A stretch of 64,000 bases of DNA, taken from Holophagales bacterium. GTDB taxonomy: Bacteria > Acidobacteriota > Thermoanaerobaculia > UBA5066. Position 1 is the first letter of the stretch. Every line of letters begins with the position of its first letter. The stretch spans positions 62,001 to 126,000 of the forward strand of contig JADKBZ010000009.1 of NCBI GenBank assembly GCA_016714815.1, read 5' to 3'. Under the pieces are notes generated by a model. That model was not told the origin of the DNA. It ran no database searches and was given only the letters and a program-made list of their open reading frames with translations. Below are positions 16,861 to 26,800 of the stretch, piece after piece. Made by a program: the position numbers and the translations under genes.

Positions 16861-18501
16861 ATGACGGCACAAAAAGAGCAGTGGGCGTCGCGCGCCGGGC
16901 TCGTCCTGGCGATGGCGGGCAACGCGGTGGGGCTCGGGAACTTCCTGCGCTTTCCGGCGCAGGCGGCGCAGAACGGCGGCGGAGTCTTCCTCATCCCGTA
17001 CCTGGTCTCGTTCGTCCTGATGGGCATCCCGCTCCTCTGGGTGGAGTGGGCGATGGGGCGCTACGGGGGCCAGTTCGGCCACCACTCGGCTCCCGGGATG
17101 CTCGACCGGATGGGAAAGAGCCCCGTCCTGAAGTACATCGGGGTCTTCGGCCTCTTCACGAACCTGACGCTGGCCGCCTACTACTGCTACATCGAGTCGT
17201 GGACGCTCGCTTACGTCTGGCACTCGCTGAAGGGAACGTTCCGGTCCACGCCGGCGACGGAGTTCTTCCCCGCGTACCTCGGCCAGACCGCCGGCTCGAT
17301 CACGTCGCTTCCACCCGAGGCGACGTTCTTCTTCGCCCTGACGCTCGCGCTGAACGTCTGGATTCTCTCCCGAGGCCTCGCGAAGGGGATCGAGCTCGCG
17401 GCGAAGATCGGGATGCCGCTCCTCATCCTCTTCGGCATCGTCCTCGCCATCCGGGGGCTCACGCTCGGCGTTGGCGACCCGGGCGTCGTCGAGAGCCCCC
17501 TCAAGGGTCTCAACTTCGTCTGGAACCCCGACCTCTCCGGCCTGAAGGACTTCAACGTCTGGCTCGCCGCGGCCGGGCAGATCTTCTTCACCCTCTCCGT
17601 CGGCATGGGTTCGATCCACTGCTACGCGTCGTACGTGAGGCGGGACCGCGACATCGCGCTGAACGCCTCGAGCGCCGGGTGGATGAACGAGTTCGTCGAG
17701 GTGATCCTCGGCGGGTCGCTCCTCATCCCGATCGCGACGGCCTACCTCGGCCTCGCCGCGGTGCAGGGCGCGACGAGCGGAGGGAGCGGCTTCTCGCTCG
17801 GCTTCCTGACGCTCCCGACCCTCTTCAACAACTGGGGCTGGTTCGCTCCGATCGCCGGGGCGATGTGGTTCGGACTCCTCTTCTTCGCCGGAATCACCTC
17901 GTCCCTCGCGATGGGGCAGCCGATCATGGCCTTCCTGTCGGACGAGTTCGGAGCGGCGCGCGCGAAGGGGGCGATCCTCTTCGGCGGCTGCACGTTCGTC
18001 CTCGGACTCTGGTGCGTCTGGCTCTATCCCGGGGGCTCGTTCGACGAGTTCGACTTCTGGACGGGGACTTTCTCCCTCGTCCTCTTCGCCTTCCTCGAGA
18101 TCATCGTCTTCGCCTGGGTCTTCGGGATGAAGAACGGGTGGGAGGAGATAACGCGCGGGGCGGACATGAAGGTGCCGACCATCTACCGTTACATCATCCC
18201 GTACGTGACGCCGGTCTTCATCGGCGTCGTCTTCGTCGGCGCGCTCATCCAGCCCGCGGGCGGCGAGTGGACGGCCGCACTCCGCGGTCTCTTCGACGGC
18301 CAGGGGTGGCCGCTCTCGGCCGGGAGCGTCCTCGGCAAGCTGACCCACGTCGGGGACGCGGGCGGGTGGCACGGGCCGAACGGGGAGGTGACGCCGAGGA
18401 TGGTCAAGGACCTGAGCCGGATCCTCCTCGCGCTCGTCTTCGCCACCTGCGCGATCCTCGTCTTCGTGGCGTTCCGCAGGAAGGAAAGGAGGGCCTCGTG
18501 A
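16861..18501 (+). CDS. Sodium-dependent neurotransmitter:sodium symporter family (NSS/SNF) transporter
   Basis: The 546-residue protein has 12 predicted membrane helices. The helix-1 signature of LeuT-fold NSS carriers, GNAVGLGNFLRFPAQAAQNG, is intact, and helix 6 (FFTLSVGMGSIHCYASYV) shows the unwound region used for substrate binding. Members co-transport amino acids or related amines with Na+. The start ATG is preceded by GAGGGGG. Its stop overlaps the GTG of a 47-residue partner gene (GTGA), typical for methionine/alanine-type NSS transporters with a MetS subunit. Confidence 0.95.
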   Translation: MTAQKEQWASRAGLVLAMAGNAVGLGNFLRFPAQAAQNGGGVFLIPYLVSFVLMGIPLLWVEWAMGRYGGQFGHHSAPGMLDRMGKSPVLKYIGVFGLFTNLTLAAYYCYIESWTLAYVWHSLKGTFRSTPATEFFPAYLGQTAGSITSLPPEATFFFALTLALNVWILSRGLAKGIELAAKIGMPLLILFGIVLAIRGLTLGVGDPGVVESPLKGLNFVWNPDLSGLKDFNVWLAAAGQIFFTLSVGMGSIHCYASYVRRDRDIALNASSAGWMNEFVEVILGGSLLIPIATAYLGLAAVQGATSGGSGFSLGFLTLPTLFNNWGWFAPIAGAMWFGLLFFAGITSSLAMGQPIMAFLSDEFGAARAKGAILFGGCTFVLGLWCVWLYPGGSFDEFDFWTGTFSLVLFAFLEIIVFAWVFGMKNGWEEITRGADMKVPTIYRYIIPYVTPVFIGVVFVGALIQPAGGEWTAALRGLFDGQGWPLSAGSVLGKLTHVGDAGGWHGPNGEVTPRMVKDLSRILLALVFATCAILVFVAFRRKERRAS

Positions 18502-18641
18502 CCGCAGCGGCCTGGGCGATGCTGGGCGTGACCTGGACGGTGATCGTCTTCTTCACCGTCCGCTTCTTCTGGAAGGTCCTCGCGAACCCGATCCCCCCGG
18601 ATACGGACGGCGGCCCGGACATCCCCTTCAAGGACGCATAA
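18498..18641 (+). CDS. MetS-type small subunit of the NSS transporter
   Basis: This 47-residue protein starts with GTG inside the stop of the transporter gene, behind a strong AAGGAAAGGAGGG. It has one membrane helix (AWAMLGVTWTVIVFFTVRFF) and a hydrophilic tail ending PDIPFKDA. Small single-helix proteins in this position are known from the MetPS system of Corynebacterium and are widespread behind NSS genes. The context and topology support the assignment; sequence conservation in such short proteins is low. Confidence 0.75.
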   Translation: MTAAAWAMLGVTWTVIVFFTVRFFWKVLANPIPPDTDGGPDIPFKDA

Positions 18642-18673
18642 CGGAACCGACGAGGGTCGGACGACGAGGACAG

Positions 18674-18704
18674 CCGTGTATTGTGAGGAGCAATACACGG
18701 TTTT
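18674..18704 (+). terminator. Perfect hairpin with T tract after the NSS operon (terminator, possibly REP-like)
   Basis: CCGTGTATTG (18674-18683), a 7-nt loop, and CAATACACGG (18691-18700) form a perfect 10-bp stem followed by TTTT. Two more pairs (A-T and a G-T wobble) extend the base. It lies between convergent genes. The stem is AT-rich compared with its surroundings, which also suits a REP-type palindrome. Confidence 0.6.
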
Positions 18705-18756
18705 GGACCTGACCCCTCACTTCCTTTGCGTGTGACTCAGCACCCGTGGCGGGGCG

Positions 18757-19368
18757 TCAGCCCTTGTTCGCGGCCTTCTCCAGGGCGGCCCGGTGGGTCT
18801 TCTCGAAGCCCTCGGCGAACTTCTCGAGGAGGTATTTCTCGTCGGCGGAGACCTTGCCTCCGAACCCCAGGAAGCCTCCGGAGGCGGAGGCGACGGCCAG
18901 CGAAGCGGTCATCACGTCGCCCTGAAGGGCGAGGCGCTTCTCCTCGGGGAAGAGCTCCAGGAGGCGGGAGATGATCCCCATCGTCCGCTCGAAGAACTCC
19001 GGCGGCGGGGGCGTCTCGAGCCAGGAGAGGAGCTTCTCGTACGCGGGGCTCCCTTCGGCGACGTTCCTCGCGGCGGCGATCTTCAGGATCTCGGCCCTCT
19101 CGGCCTTCGAGATCTCGCCGTCGACCCAGGCCACCTGGAGGATCGGGACGAGGTGGAGGATCTGGACGGTCTCCCGGTCGTAGCCGGCCTCCTCGAAGGC
19201 CTTCAGGATCTCCTCGTCCTCGACGCCGTGGTACTCGCCCAGGGCCCTGCGCTCGGCGGCCTTTGCGGCACGGACGCGGACCTTCTCGAGCAGCTCGGAT
19301 TCGGTCCTGAGGAAGTACTCGTCTTCCTTGCTGCGGGAACGGGGGGACACGGCTCGGGTTTCGGCCAT
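18757..19368 (-). CDS. TerB-like helical protein
   Basis: The 203-residue soluble protein contains VAWVDGEISKAERAEILKIA and, near the C-terminus, GGKVSADEKYLLEKFAE, two acidic helix-turn stretches like the D/E-x-E-rich motifs of TerB/DjlA-type domains. These all-helical domains are thought to bind metal ions and act near the membrane, but the function of stand-alone forms is unknown. AGGAGG lies 8 nt before the ATG. It stands alone, 90 bp downstream of the serine hydrolase-NamZ gene on the same strand. I do not recognise a more precise family. Confidence 0.55.
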   Translation of the reverse strand: MAETRAVSPRSRSKEDEYFLRTESELLEKVRVRAAKAAERRALGEYHGVEDEEILKAFEEAGYDRETVQILHLVPILQVAWVDGEISKAERAEILKIAAARNVAEGSPAYEKLLSWLETPPPPEFFERTMGIISRLLELFPEEKRLALQGDVMTASLAVASASGGFLGFGGKVSADEKYLLEKFAEGFEKTHRAALEKAANKG

Positions 19369-19458
19369 CGGGTCATCCTCCTAAGGTCGGACTCGGGCGG
19401 GAATCCGTTGCGACGTTTTACCAAAACGCGGGACGGCGGTGGGAATTCCCGCCAGGAG

Positions 19459-21936
19459 TCATTCGTACATCAGGAACCGGGCTCGCCGCAGCTCGAACTC
19501 CATCTGGCCGGCGGCCCAGCCGGAGACGATCTGGGCCGCGGAGTCGCCTCGCTCGAACCGGGCGACGGCGGCTCTGCTCGCGAGGAGCTCTCCGAATCGA
19601 TCCCGCTTCCAGTCGGCGCCCTGGAGGTCGCGAAGGGCCGTCGCGATCTGGAGGCCGAGTGTCACGCTCGAGAGCGCGGTGCGGTCCGTCACCGTGATCC
19701 GGACCCCGCGGCAGCGCTCGCCGGCGAACTTCGACGACGTGGGCGTGAACTCCACAGGTACGAACCGGACGCCCGGGATGCCCCTCAGGTTCAGCGTCCG
19801 GGCGAGGCGCTCGGCGTCGATCCAGGGGGCGCCGAAGAGCTCGAACGGGGCGTCGGTGCCGCGCCCCACGGAGACGTTCGTCGTCTCCAGGAGGGCGACC
19901 CCGGGGTAGAGGGCCGCCTGGGTGACGGAGCGCAGGTTCGGCGACGGGTTCACCCAGGGAAGGCCCGTCTCGTCGTACCAGAGGGAGCGCTTCCAGCCCC
20001 GGAGGGCGACGACGGTCAGCGAAACGTCGATCTTCCGCTCGTCGTTCAGCATCCGGGCGATCTCGCCGATGGTCATCCCGGTCCGGATCGGGATCGTGTG
20101 GACGGCGACGAACGAGAGTAGATCCGGTTCGGCCGGCGGCCCCTCGACGACCTCGCCCCCGATCGGGTTCGGGCGGTCGAGGACGACGACGGCGACCTTC
20201 GCCTTCGCGCACTCCTCCATGACGTACGCCATCGACGTGAGGTAGGTGTAGAAGCGGGCCCCGGCGTCCTGCAGGTCGACGACGACGGCGTCGAGCCCCT
20301 CGAGGTCCTTCGGAGCGGGGCGCCTCTTCTCGCCGTAGAGGGAGACGACGGAGAGGCCGGTCGCGGGGTCGACGGCATCGGCGACCTTCTCGTCGAGCGC
20401 CGCGGCGAGGCCGTGCTCGGGGGAGAAGAGCCGGACGAGCTTCACTCCGGCGGTCTTCGCCCTCTCCGAGAGGAGGACCGTCGCGGTCGTTCTCCCGTCG
20501 CGCGTCACTCCGGTGGGGTTCGTCAGGAGGGCGACCCGCTTTCCCTTCAGCGCCGCGAAGCCGGACGCCTCGAGGACGTCGACGCCCGCGCGGACGTCGA
20601 AGGGGAGGACGGGCGCCGGGCCCTTCTCCCTCGCGATCGCGGCGGCAGGGCGGGAGGCCAGAGGGGAGATCCGGTCGGAGGTGAGGCGGAGGGCGCCGGG
20701 ATCCGCGTCCGTGACGGCGGCGGCGACGACGGTCGCGAGGCGCGACCGGAGCGGGATGGCGTTCCCGGCGCCGTCCGGGTGGTTGCGGGCCGACAGGATG
20801 GCGAGGAAGGTGTCGGTCGCCGGATCGAGCCAGAGGGACGTCCCGGTCCAGCCCGTGTGACCGTAGGAGCCGAGCGGGAAGAGGTCGCCCCGGCTCGACG
20901 AATAGTGCGTCTCGACGTCCCAGCCGAGGGCCCGGAGGTCGCCGTCGCCGTAGTCCCTCACCCGCGTCATCGCGGCGACCCCGGCGGGCGAGAGCCATCC
21001 GCCGCCGTCACCGAGGAGCGCCCGGGCGTACCGCGCCAGGTCGTCGGCGGTGCCGAAGAGGCCGGCGTGTCCGGCCACTCCGCCGAGGGCCCTGGCCCGG
21101 GGGTCGTGGACCTCCCCGCGGAGGAAGACCCCGTCCTGCTTCTCGGTCGGCGCGATCCTCGCGACGGGAAGGCGTCCTCCCTTTCCGACGGGACGGAACT
21201 CCGTCTCGGACATCCCGAGCGGGTCGAAGACCGCCCGCCGGGTGTAGACGTCGAGCGTCTCGCCGGTCACCGAGCGGACGAGCTCGCCGAGGACCTCGTA
21301 GCCCGCATCGGAGTAGACGAACCTCTTCCCCGGCGGGTTGAGGAGACGGCGCTGGTGCTTCCTCGCGAAGATCTCGGCGGGCGTCCCCAGATAGAGCTCC
21401 ATCGGGTCGTCGGCGATGAGGCCTCCCCGGTGCGTGAGGAGCTGCTCGACGGTCACCTTCTCCCTCTCGCCGCCGCCGGCCCCGAAGGCGGGGAGGTACG
21501 TCACGACGGGGTCGTCGAGGCGAACCCGACCCGCCTCGACGAGCGTCATCACGGCGGCCGCCGTCGCGACGGGCTTGGTGAGGGAGGCCAGGTCGAAGAC
21601 GGTGTCGACGGTCATCGCCTCGACCGAGGGGGCGAGCGCGCGGTGCCCGTAGGCCTTTCGGAATGCGACCTTTCCGTGCCGTCCGAAGAGGACGACGGCG
21701 CCGGGGATCTCCTTCTTCGCGATGGCCTGGGCCAGGACGTCGTCGATGCGCGCAAGCCGGTCCGGGGAGAGTCCGACGGACTCCGGCGCGACGGTCTCGA
21801 GCGGCGGGGGCGGCGCGGCGGCCGCGAAGCCGTCGAGGCTCGCGAGGCTCGCGAGGGCGAAGGGGAGCAGGGGAGCGAGGGCCCTCGATCGGGCAGGGAC
21901 GGCAGGGCTCCCGGGCACGTTGGAGATTCCCCTCAC
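19459..21936 (-). CDS. Fusion of a serine hydrolase (class C beta-lactamase/AmpH-like) and NamZ exo-N-acetylmuramidase (DUF1343)
   Basis: The 825-residue protein has a signal peptide (about 1-40). Residues about 50-400 form a penicillin-binding/beta-lactamase-like hydrolase with SLTK (118-121) and the YSD motif at 208-210. Residues about 445-825 form a DUF1343/NamZ domain: GKRVALLTNPTGVTRDGR, LFSPEHGLAA, VVVDLQDAGARFYTYLTSM, DRPNPIGG, NVSVGRGTDAPFELFGAPWI. NamZ releases N-acetylmuramic acid from the non-reducing ends of peptidoglycan fragments. In Bacillus subtilis the equivalent ybbE-type esterase, nagZ and ybbC (namZ) are separate neighbouring genes; here two are one polypeptide. The GTG at 21936 overlaps the nagZ stop and has AGGAGG 8 nt upstream. 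Confidence 0.9.
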   Translation of the reverse strand: MRGISNVPGSPAVPARSRALAPLLPFALASLASLDGFAAAAPPPPLETVAPESVGLSPDRLARIDDVLAQAIAKKEIPGAVVLFGRHGKVAFRKAYGHRALAPSVEAMTVDTVFDLASLTKPVATAAAVMTLVEAGRVRLDDPVVTYLPAFGAGGGEREKVTVEQLLTHRGGLIADDPMELYLGTPAEIFARKHQRRLLNPPGKRFVYSDAGYEVLGELVRSVTGETLDVYTRRAVFDPLGMSETEFRPVGKGGRLPVARIAPTEKQDGVFLRGEVHDPRARALGGVAGHAGLFGTADDLARYARALLGDGGGWLSPAGVAAMTRVRDYGDGDLRALGWDVETHYSSSRGDLFPLGSYGHTGWTGTSLWLDPATDTFLAILSARNHPDGAGNAIPLRSRLATVVAAAVTDADPGALRLTSDRISPLASRPAAAIAREKGPAPVLPFDVRAGVDVLEASGFAALKGKRVALLTNPTGVTRDGRTTATVLLSERAKTAGVKLVRLFSPEHGLAAALDEKVADAVDPATGLSVVSLYGEKRRPAPKDLEGLDAVVVDLQDAGARFYTYLTSMAYVMEECAKAKVAVVVLDRPNPIGGEVVEGPPAEPDLLSFVAVHTIPIRTGMTIGEIARMLNDERKIDVSLTVVALRGWKRSLWYDETGLPWVNPSPNLRSVTQAALYPGVALLETTNVSVGRGTDAPFELFGAPWIDAERLARTLNLRGIPGVRFVPVEFTPTSSKFAGERCRGVRITVTDRTALSSVTLGLQIATALRDLQGADWKRDRFGELLASRAAVARFERGDSAAQIVSGWAAGQMEFELRRARFLMYE

Positions 21937-23819
21937 TTCACCGCCTCCTTCCTGAGACCCGTCCCGCGCGGGGCGATGCCCGGGATCGTCACCGGGAGTC
22001 TTCCCTCGATCGGCGCCTCGCCGTAGAGGGCGCGAGCCGCCGCCGACTGGACGAGCCCCTGGTGGCCGTAGCCGCAGAGGTAGGTCGGGAGCTCGGGGAC
22101 GTCCCGAAGGAGGTAGGGGCTTCCGAAGGAGACGGCGACGACCGGCTTGCCGGAGGCGAGGAGCGCGGCGATGGCCGCCTTCCCTTCCGCCGGGATCTCG
22201 ATCGTTCCGCGCCCGGAGCGGGGCCTCACGAAGAGGGCGACGAGGACGGCGTCGGCTGCTCCCGCCTTCCCGGCCACGACGGCCCCCTCCCCGGAGCAGG
22301 AGGTCGGGTCGAGGCGGACGTAATCGACCGACCCCGCGCGCTTCTTCAGCTCGGCCTGGAGCGTGCCGTCGACCGCCACGGCGGTCCGCTCGTCGTGGAT
22401 GGCGAGCGCGAGGAGCCTGCCTCCGGATCGGAACGGGATAGCCCCTTCGACCTCTCGGACGAGCGTCAGGCCGCGCCGGGCGACCTCTTCCTCCGTCCCC
22501 TTCTGCGCCAGGGTTCCCGCCCGGCGGGCGATCTCCTGGAGGGGAAGCTCCTTCTCGCGGAAGAGCCCGAGGCGCTCCTTCTCGGCGAGCAGCCGCCCGA
22601 CCGCCTGGTCGAGGCGGGCTTCGGGAAGCCGGCCGCCCTTCACGGCTTCGACGATCGCCGCGATGGCGACCTTCGCGTCGGGAGGCATCAGGACGACGTC
22701 GCCGCCGGCCGCAAGGACCCGGACGGCGGCCTCGCCGGTCTCGAAGTGGGCCACCACGCCCCCCATGGTCATCGCGTCGGTGAAGACGAGGCCATCGAAG
22801 CCGAGCTCCTCTCGGAGGAGCTTCGTCGTGAGGGCGTGGGAGAGCGTCGCCGGGAGCGTTCCCTTCGCCTCGACCTCCGTGACGTCCTCGGTGAAGTCGT
22901 GGGTCCGGGGAGCGTTCGCCAGGACGGGGACAGGCGTCGCGTCGAGGGCCGGGACGGCGAGGTGGCCGGTCATGACGCTCCGCGCGCCCGCCCGAAGACC
23001 GGCGCGGAACGGCACGAGCTCGACCGCGTCGAGCCGGGCGCGATCGAAGGCGAGGACCGGGAGCGAGCGGTGCGAGTCGGTCGCGGTGTCGCCGTGGCCG
23101 GGGAAGTGCTTCAGGGTCGCCACGACGCCGCCGGACTGCAGCCCCTTCACGGTCGCCGCGACGAACCGGCCGACGGCGTCGGGCTCCTCGCCGAAGCTGC
23201 GCACGTTGATGACGGGATTGTCGGGGTTGTTGTTCACGTCGGCGACGGGGGCGAAGACGACGTGGATGCCGAGGGCGCGGGCCGCCTCGGCCGTCGCCCG
23301 GGCGCGGCGCTCGGCCAGATCGAGGTCGCCGGCCGCTGCGACGGCCATCGCCGACGGGCCGGAGACGAGGTCGGGGAAGCGCATTCCCGGACCCGCCTCG
23401 AGGTCGGCCGCGACCAGGAGCGGCAGCTTCGCCTTCGCCGCCAGGCGGTGGTTCAGGTCGGCCGTCTCGAGCGGGGTCGAGAGAAACCAGATGACCCCGC
23501 CGATACCCTCCTCGGAGACGAGCCGCGCGAGGTCGAGGTATTCCGGGTCGTCCTCGGCGCGATAGATGCCGCGCGAGCCGACCATGACGACCTGTCCTGC
23601 TTTCTCGCGCAGCGAGAGCGAGGCGACGGACGGGGCGCGGCCGGGAAGCGCCGGCGCCGGACGGGCGGCCGGGGCCGCCGGGGCGCTCGGGGGGGAGAGC
23701 GAGGGGGCCCCCGCAGGCCGCGCGGAGGTGCAGGCGGCGAGGAGGAGGGAAAGGGGCAGAAGGAGAGGGCCGCCGGAGCTCCGGCGGCCCTTCGCGTGGT
23801 TTTCCTGTGCGTTCGTCAC
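21933..23819 (-). CDS. nagZ: Beta-N-acetylglucosaminidase NagZ, lipoprotein form (GH3)
   Basis: From GTG 23819 the protein has 628 residues with a lipoprotein signal (LLLPLSLLLAAC, lipidated Cys30). The GH3 core shows VAADLEAGPGMRF, APVADVNNNPDNPVINVRSF, the NagZ catalytic loop KHFPGHGDTATDSHRSLP, and the nucleophile region FDGLVFTDAMTMGG. A second, C-terminal domain of the two-domain GH3 type follows. It removes GlcNAc from muropeptides, here probably in the periplasm. It is coupled by a 4-bp overlap to the NamZ fusion, making a two-enzyme pathway for complete sugar-chain degradation. No SD is present; TATGAT lies 9 nt before the GTG. A perfect 24-bp palindrome falls inside codons 13-20. Confidence 0.9.
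   Translation of the reverse strand: MTNAQENHAKGRRSSGGPLLLPLSLLLAACTSARPAGAPSLSPPSAPAAPAARPAPALPGRAPSVASLSLREKAGQVVMVGSRGIYRAEDDPEYLDLARLVSEEGIGGVIWFLSTPLETADLNHRLAAKAKLPLLVAADLEAGPGMRFPDLVSGPSAMAVAAAGDLDLAERRARATAEAARALGIHVVFAPVADVNNNPDNPVINVRSFGEEPDAVGRFVAATVKGLQSGGVVATLKHFPGHGDTATDSHRSLPVLAFDRARLDAVELVPFRAGLRAGARSVMTGHLAVPALDATPVPVLANAPRTHDFTEDVTEVEAKGTLPATLSHALTTKLLREELGFDGLVFTDAMTMGGVVAHFETGEAAVRVLAAGGDVVLMPPDAKVAIAAIVEAVKGGRLPEARLDQAVGRLLAEKERLGLFREKELPLQEIARRAGTLAQKGTEEEVARRGLTLVREVEGAIPFRSGGRLLALAIHDERTAVAVDGTLQAELKKRAGSVDYVRLDPTSCSGEGAVVAGKAGAADAVLVALFVRPRSGRGTIEIPAEGKAAIAALLASGKPVVAVSFGSPYLLRDVPELPTYLCGYGHQGLVQSAAARALYGEAPIEGRLPVTIPGIAPRGTGLRKEAVK
23767..23790. repeat. Perfect 24-bp palindrome inside the nagZ signal-peptide codons
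   Basis: GGGCCGCCGGAG and its exact complement meet at a central AGCT. It lies about 85 nt beyond the stop of the BNR-protein gene and could act as a terminator-like hairpin for that transcript, yet it is also coding for the NagZ n-region. There is no long T tract on either side. Confidence 0.6.
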
Positions 23820-23874
23820 GGCGGCCGGATCATAGGCTCGGCCGCCGTCGACGATGCCTTCCGGATCGTCCGGC

Positions 23875-26800
23875 TTACGGGACATTCATCGGAACATAGC
23901 TCCCGTCGTCGTTCCCCTGGTCGTTGAGGACGCCATAGGCGAGGAACTGGTCTGAGCCGGAGACTCTCCGGATCCGTGCGTACCCCTGCGACGCTCCGAA
24001 ACGCGCGAGGGGTGTGTTGAACTGCTTCCACTGACCCGGAGCGAGAGTGCAGGGCGCGCAGTCAGGCTCCTTCCCGAGCTCGCGCCCGTCCGCGGCGAAG
24101 TACGTCACCTCGAGCCTCAGGTCCTCGACGTTTCCTCCGAGCGAGTGGACGACCGCCAGATTCGAGCGCGTTCCGCCTTCCTGTCCGCGGACCCCGGTCT
24201 GCTGCAGTCCGTAGACCCACGCCTCGGTGTCCGCACCCTCTCCCAAGGGCGTGTAGCCGTAGGCGAGGCCGAGCTGGCCGCCCGCCCGCGACGTCGTCGT
24301 CCTCACGCCGATGAAGCCGTCGCTGGTCGGTATCTCCGCCTGGGTGTCGCTCTGCTCCACGCGGAACTCCCCATCCAGGAACTGGACGAAGACGCTCCCG
24401 ACGGTTCCCGCCGGCGCATTGAAGCCGATGTCCCGGAGCTCGCCGATGATGTTCGGGATCGTGAACTGCGTCCCGGCGGGCAGGTCGAAGTACCCCAGTC
24501 GGGGACGGGGTCCGCGGAAGGGAGGAGGGCGAAGAGCCCCGAGATCGAACGGGCGGTGCGGTTCGCGAAGGTCATCTCCGACGTGTAGCCCGAGGCCTCG
24601 AGAACGACCGGGATCATGGCGGCGGAGGTCCTCGACGGCACGTCGTTCTTCACCATCGGAACGAAGGCGCCATCCCCGTTCAGGTTGTCGTTGAGCACCC
24701 CGTAGCAGACGAACTGGTCGTTGCCGGAAACGCGCTTCACGTCCGCGTAGCCGTACCTCATGCCGCGGGCGGCGAGCGGCTGCGATCGCTGGTCCCACTG
24801 GAAGGCCGCCAGGTCGAACGTGTCCTTCGACGGACTCGGGATCCCGGTGTCGCCGTCCCGGTAGGTCACTTCCAGCCGGATCGACCCTCCCGACCCTGCT
24901 CCCGCGTTCACGCAGGCGAGGTTCGAGCGGGTGCCGGGCGCGCCTGCGCCGGACGTCTGCTGGAGGCCAAAAACGAATGCTTCACTGATCGCGCCCCGGC
25001 CGAGAGGCGTCGCGGGGAACGAGAGGCCGAAGCGGCCGATGACCCCCTGGGAACGGAGGCTGTCGGTAGCGGGCGTGGTGACGCGCACCTGCGCGCCGAA
25101 CTGGACGAGGTTGTCGGCGCCGGCGACCTCGACGCGGAGCGACGCGGTCTTGTTCCCGGACGGGATGGCCATCCCCGTGGAGCTCTGCAGGAAGCTGAAG
25201 ATGTCCGGGTGAATCTGCTGGCCGGGCGGCAGGGAGTAGGTCGACGAGGCGTCGAACGAGCCCTTTGCCCGGAAGGTCAGGTTGAGCGTCCTTCCGGACC
25301 TGTTCGTGAGCGTCAGCTCGGACGTGAAGAACGCGCCGCCGGCGCCGGAGCTCGTCAGGACGATCGGAAGGAGGTAGGTGTACGTGCTTCCGGTACCGGT
25401 CGAACCATAGGTCACGGTGACCGTCTTCGTGACGGACCGGGTTCCGGCCGCGTTTCCCGCGGACAGCGTCACGTTGTAGGAACCGGGGTTCGCCCAGACC
25501 TTTATCGGGTTCTGGAGGGGAGAGGACGTCCCGTCGCCGAAGCTCCAGCTCCAGCTCGAGGCCCCCCCTTGAGACCTGTCGGAGAACGTGACGCTCTGCC
25601 CGGGCTTCGGGCTCGCCGGGCTGAAAGCGAAGTCGGCGGTCGGGGGAGACGTCGGTCCCGTCGACCCGCCCAGGGGGTTGATCTCCCACAGTCCTCTGCC
25701 CCAGGTCGCGGCCCGGAGCTTGCTGCCGTCGGGCGAGAACAGGAGGGCCGAAACCCAGGTCGCCGGGAAGTCGTCGCCGAAGCGGCTCCAGGCCTGGCCC
25801 TTGTTCGTCGAGCGGAAGATCCCGTACTTCGTCCCGGCAAACATCAGATTCGCGTCGGAGGGCGACACGGCGAGGCTGTCGACCGGCGCGAAGTAGCTGA
25901 ACGAGCCTCCCGCATAGGTGACGGGGACTCCGATCCCCGCGCTGGCCGGGGCGGCGGTCTTCTGTTCCTTGTCGAGGGCGGCGATGCGCCAGATGACGTG
26001 GCGCCCCTGCCCGGAGATGACCTCCGTCGCGCTCTCGAGTCCCACGTAGTAGGCATTCGGGTCGGTCGGGTCCCAGGCGATGGAGTTGATCTGGCTTCCG
26101 ATGTTCAGGAGCGAGGCCGTCTGGAAGCCGTCGACGGTGGTGACGAGGTAGCCGGCAGCCGTCCCGAACGCGACGCGGTTTCGGTCCCGCGGGTTGATCG
26201 AGATCGACGAGCAGCTCGCGTAGTCCTTCTGCGCGTTCGGGCAGGGCTGGGTAGAGATGCCGTCGGAGCAGAAGTACTCGGCGAAGACGGGCTGCCAGTC
26301 GGAAGCCGTGGCCGCCCCGTTCGACGTCCGGTAGATCCGGTCGGTCATCGTGTAGAGGATCCGCGGGTCGACGGGGTCCATCGCGAGGCGCGACCGAAAC
26401 GACGTCACCGGAGGAACGGAGCACTGGTCGTCCGTCTGCGCTTCGGGGGGGCAGGTCGTCAGCCGGAACGAGTCCTCGCTCTCGCCACCGTCGTCCGCGC
26501 GCGACGTGTAGCCGTTGAAGTTCGTCGCGTAGACGATGTTCGGGTTCTGGTAGTTGACGGCGCAGTCGTAGCCGTCGCCGTAGAAGATCTTCTTCCACGC
26601 GGCCGTGCTGTCGCCCGACAGCCTCATCGTCCCGTTGTCCTGGGTCCCCGCGTAGAGGCGGTACGAGTCCGTTGGATGCTGGGCCAGAGAGGAGAACATC
26701 CGGGCGACGACGCCGTCGTTTTTCCAGATGAAGGACCGTCCACCGTTCGTCGACCGGAAGAGTCCGCCGTCCGTCCCCATCCAGAAGTTTCCGAGACCCG

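Noticed and set aside
19414..19428. Small inverted repeat CGTTTT-GGT-AAAACG on the minus strand between the NamZ fusion and the TerB-like gene
   Set aside because: The stem is only 6 bp and is not followed by a T tract; too weak to call a terminator.
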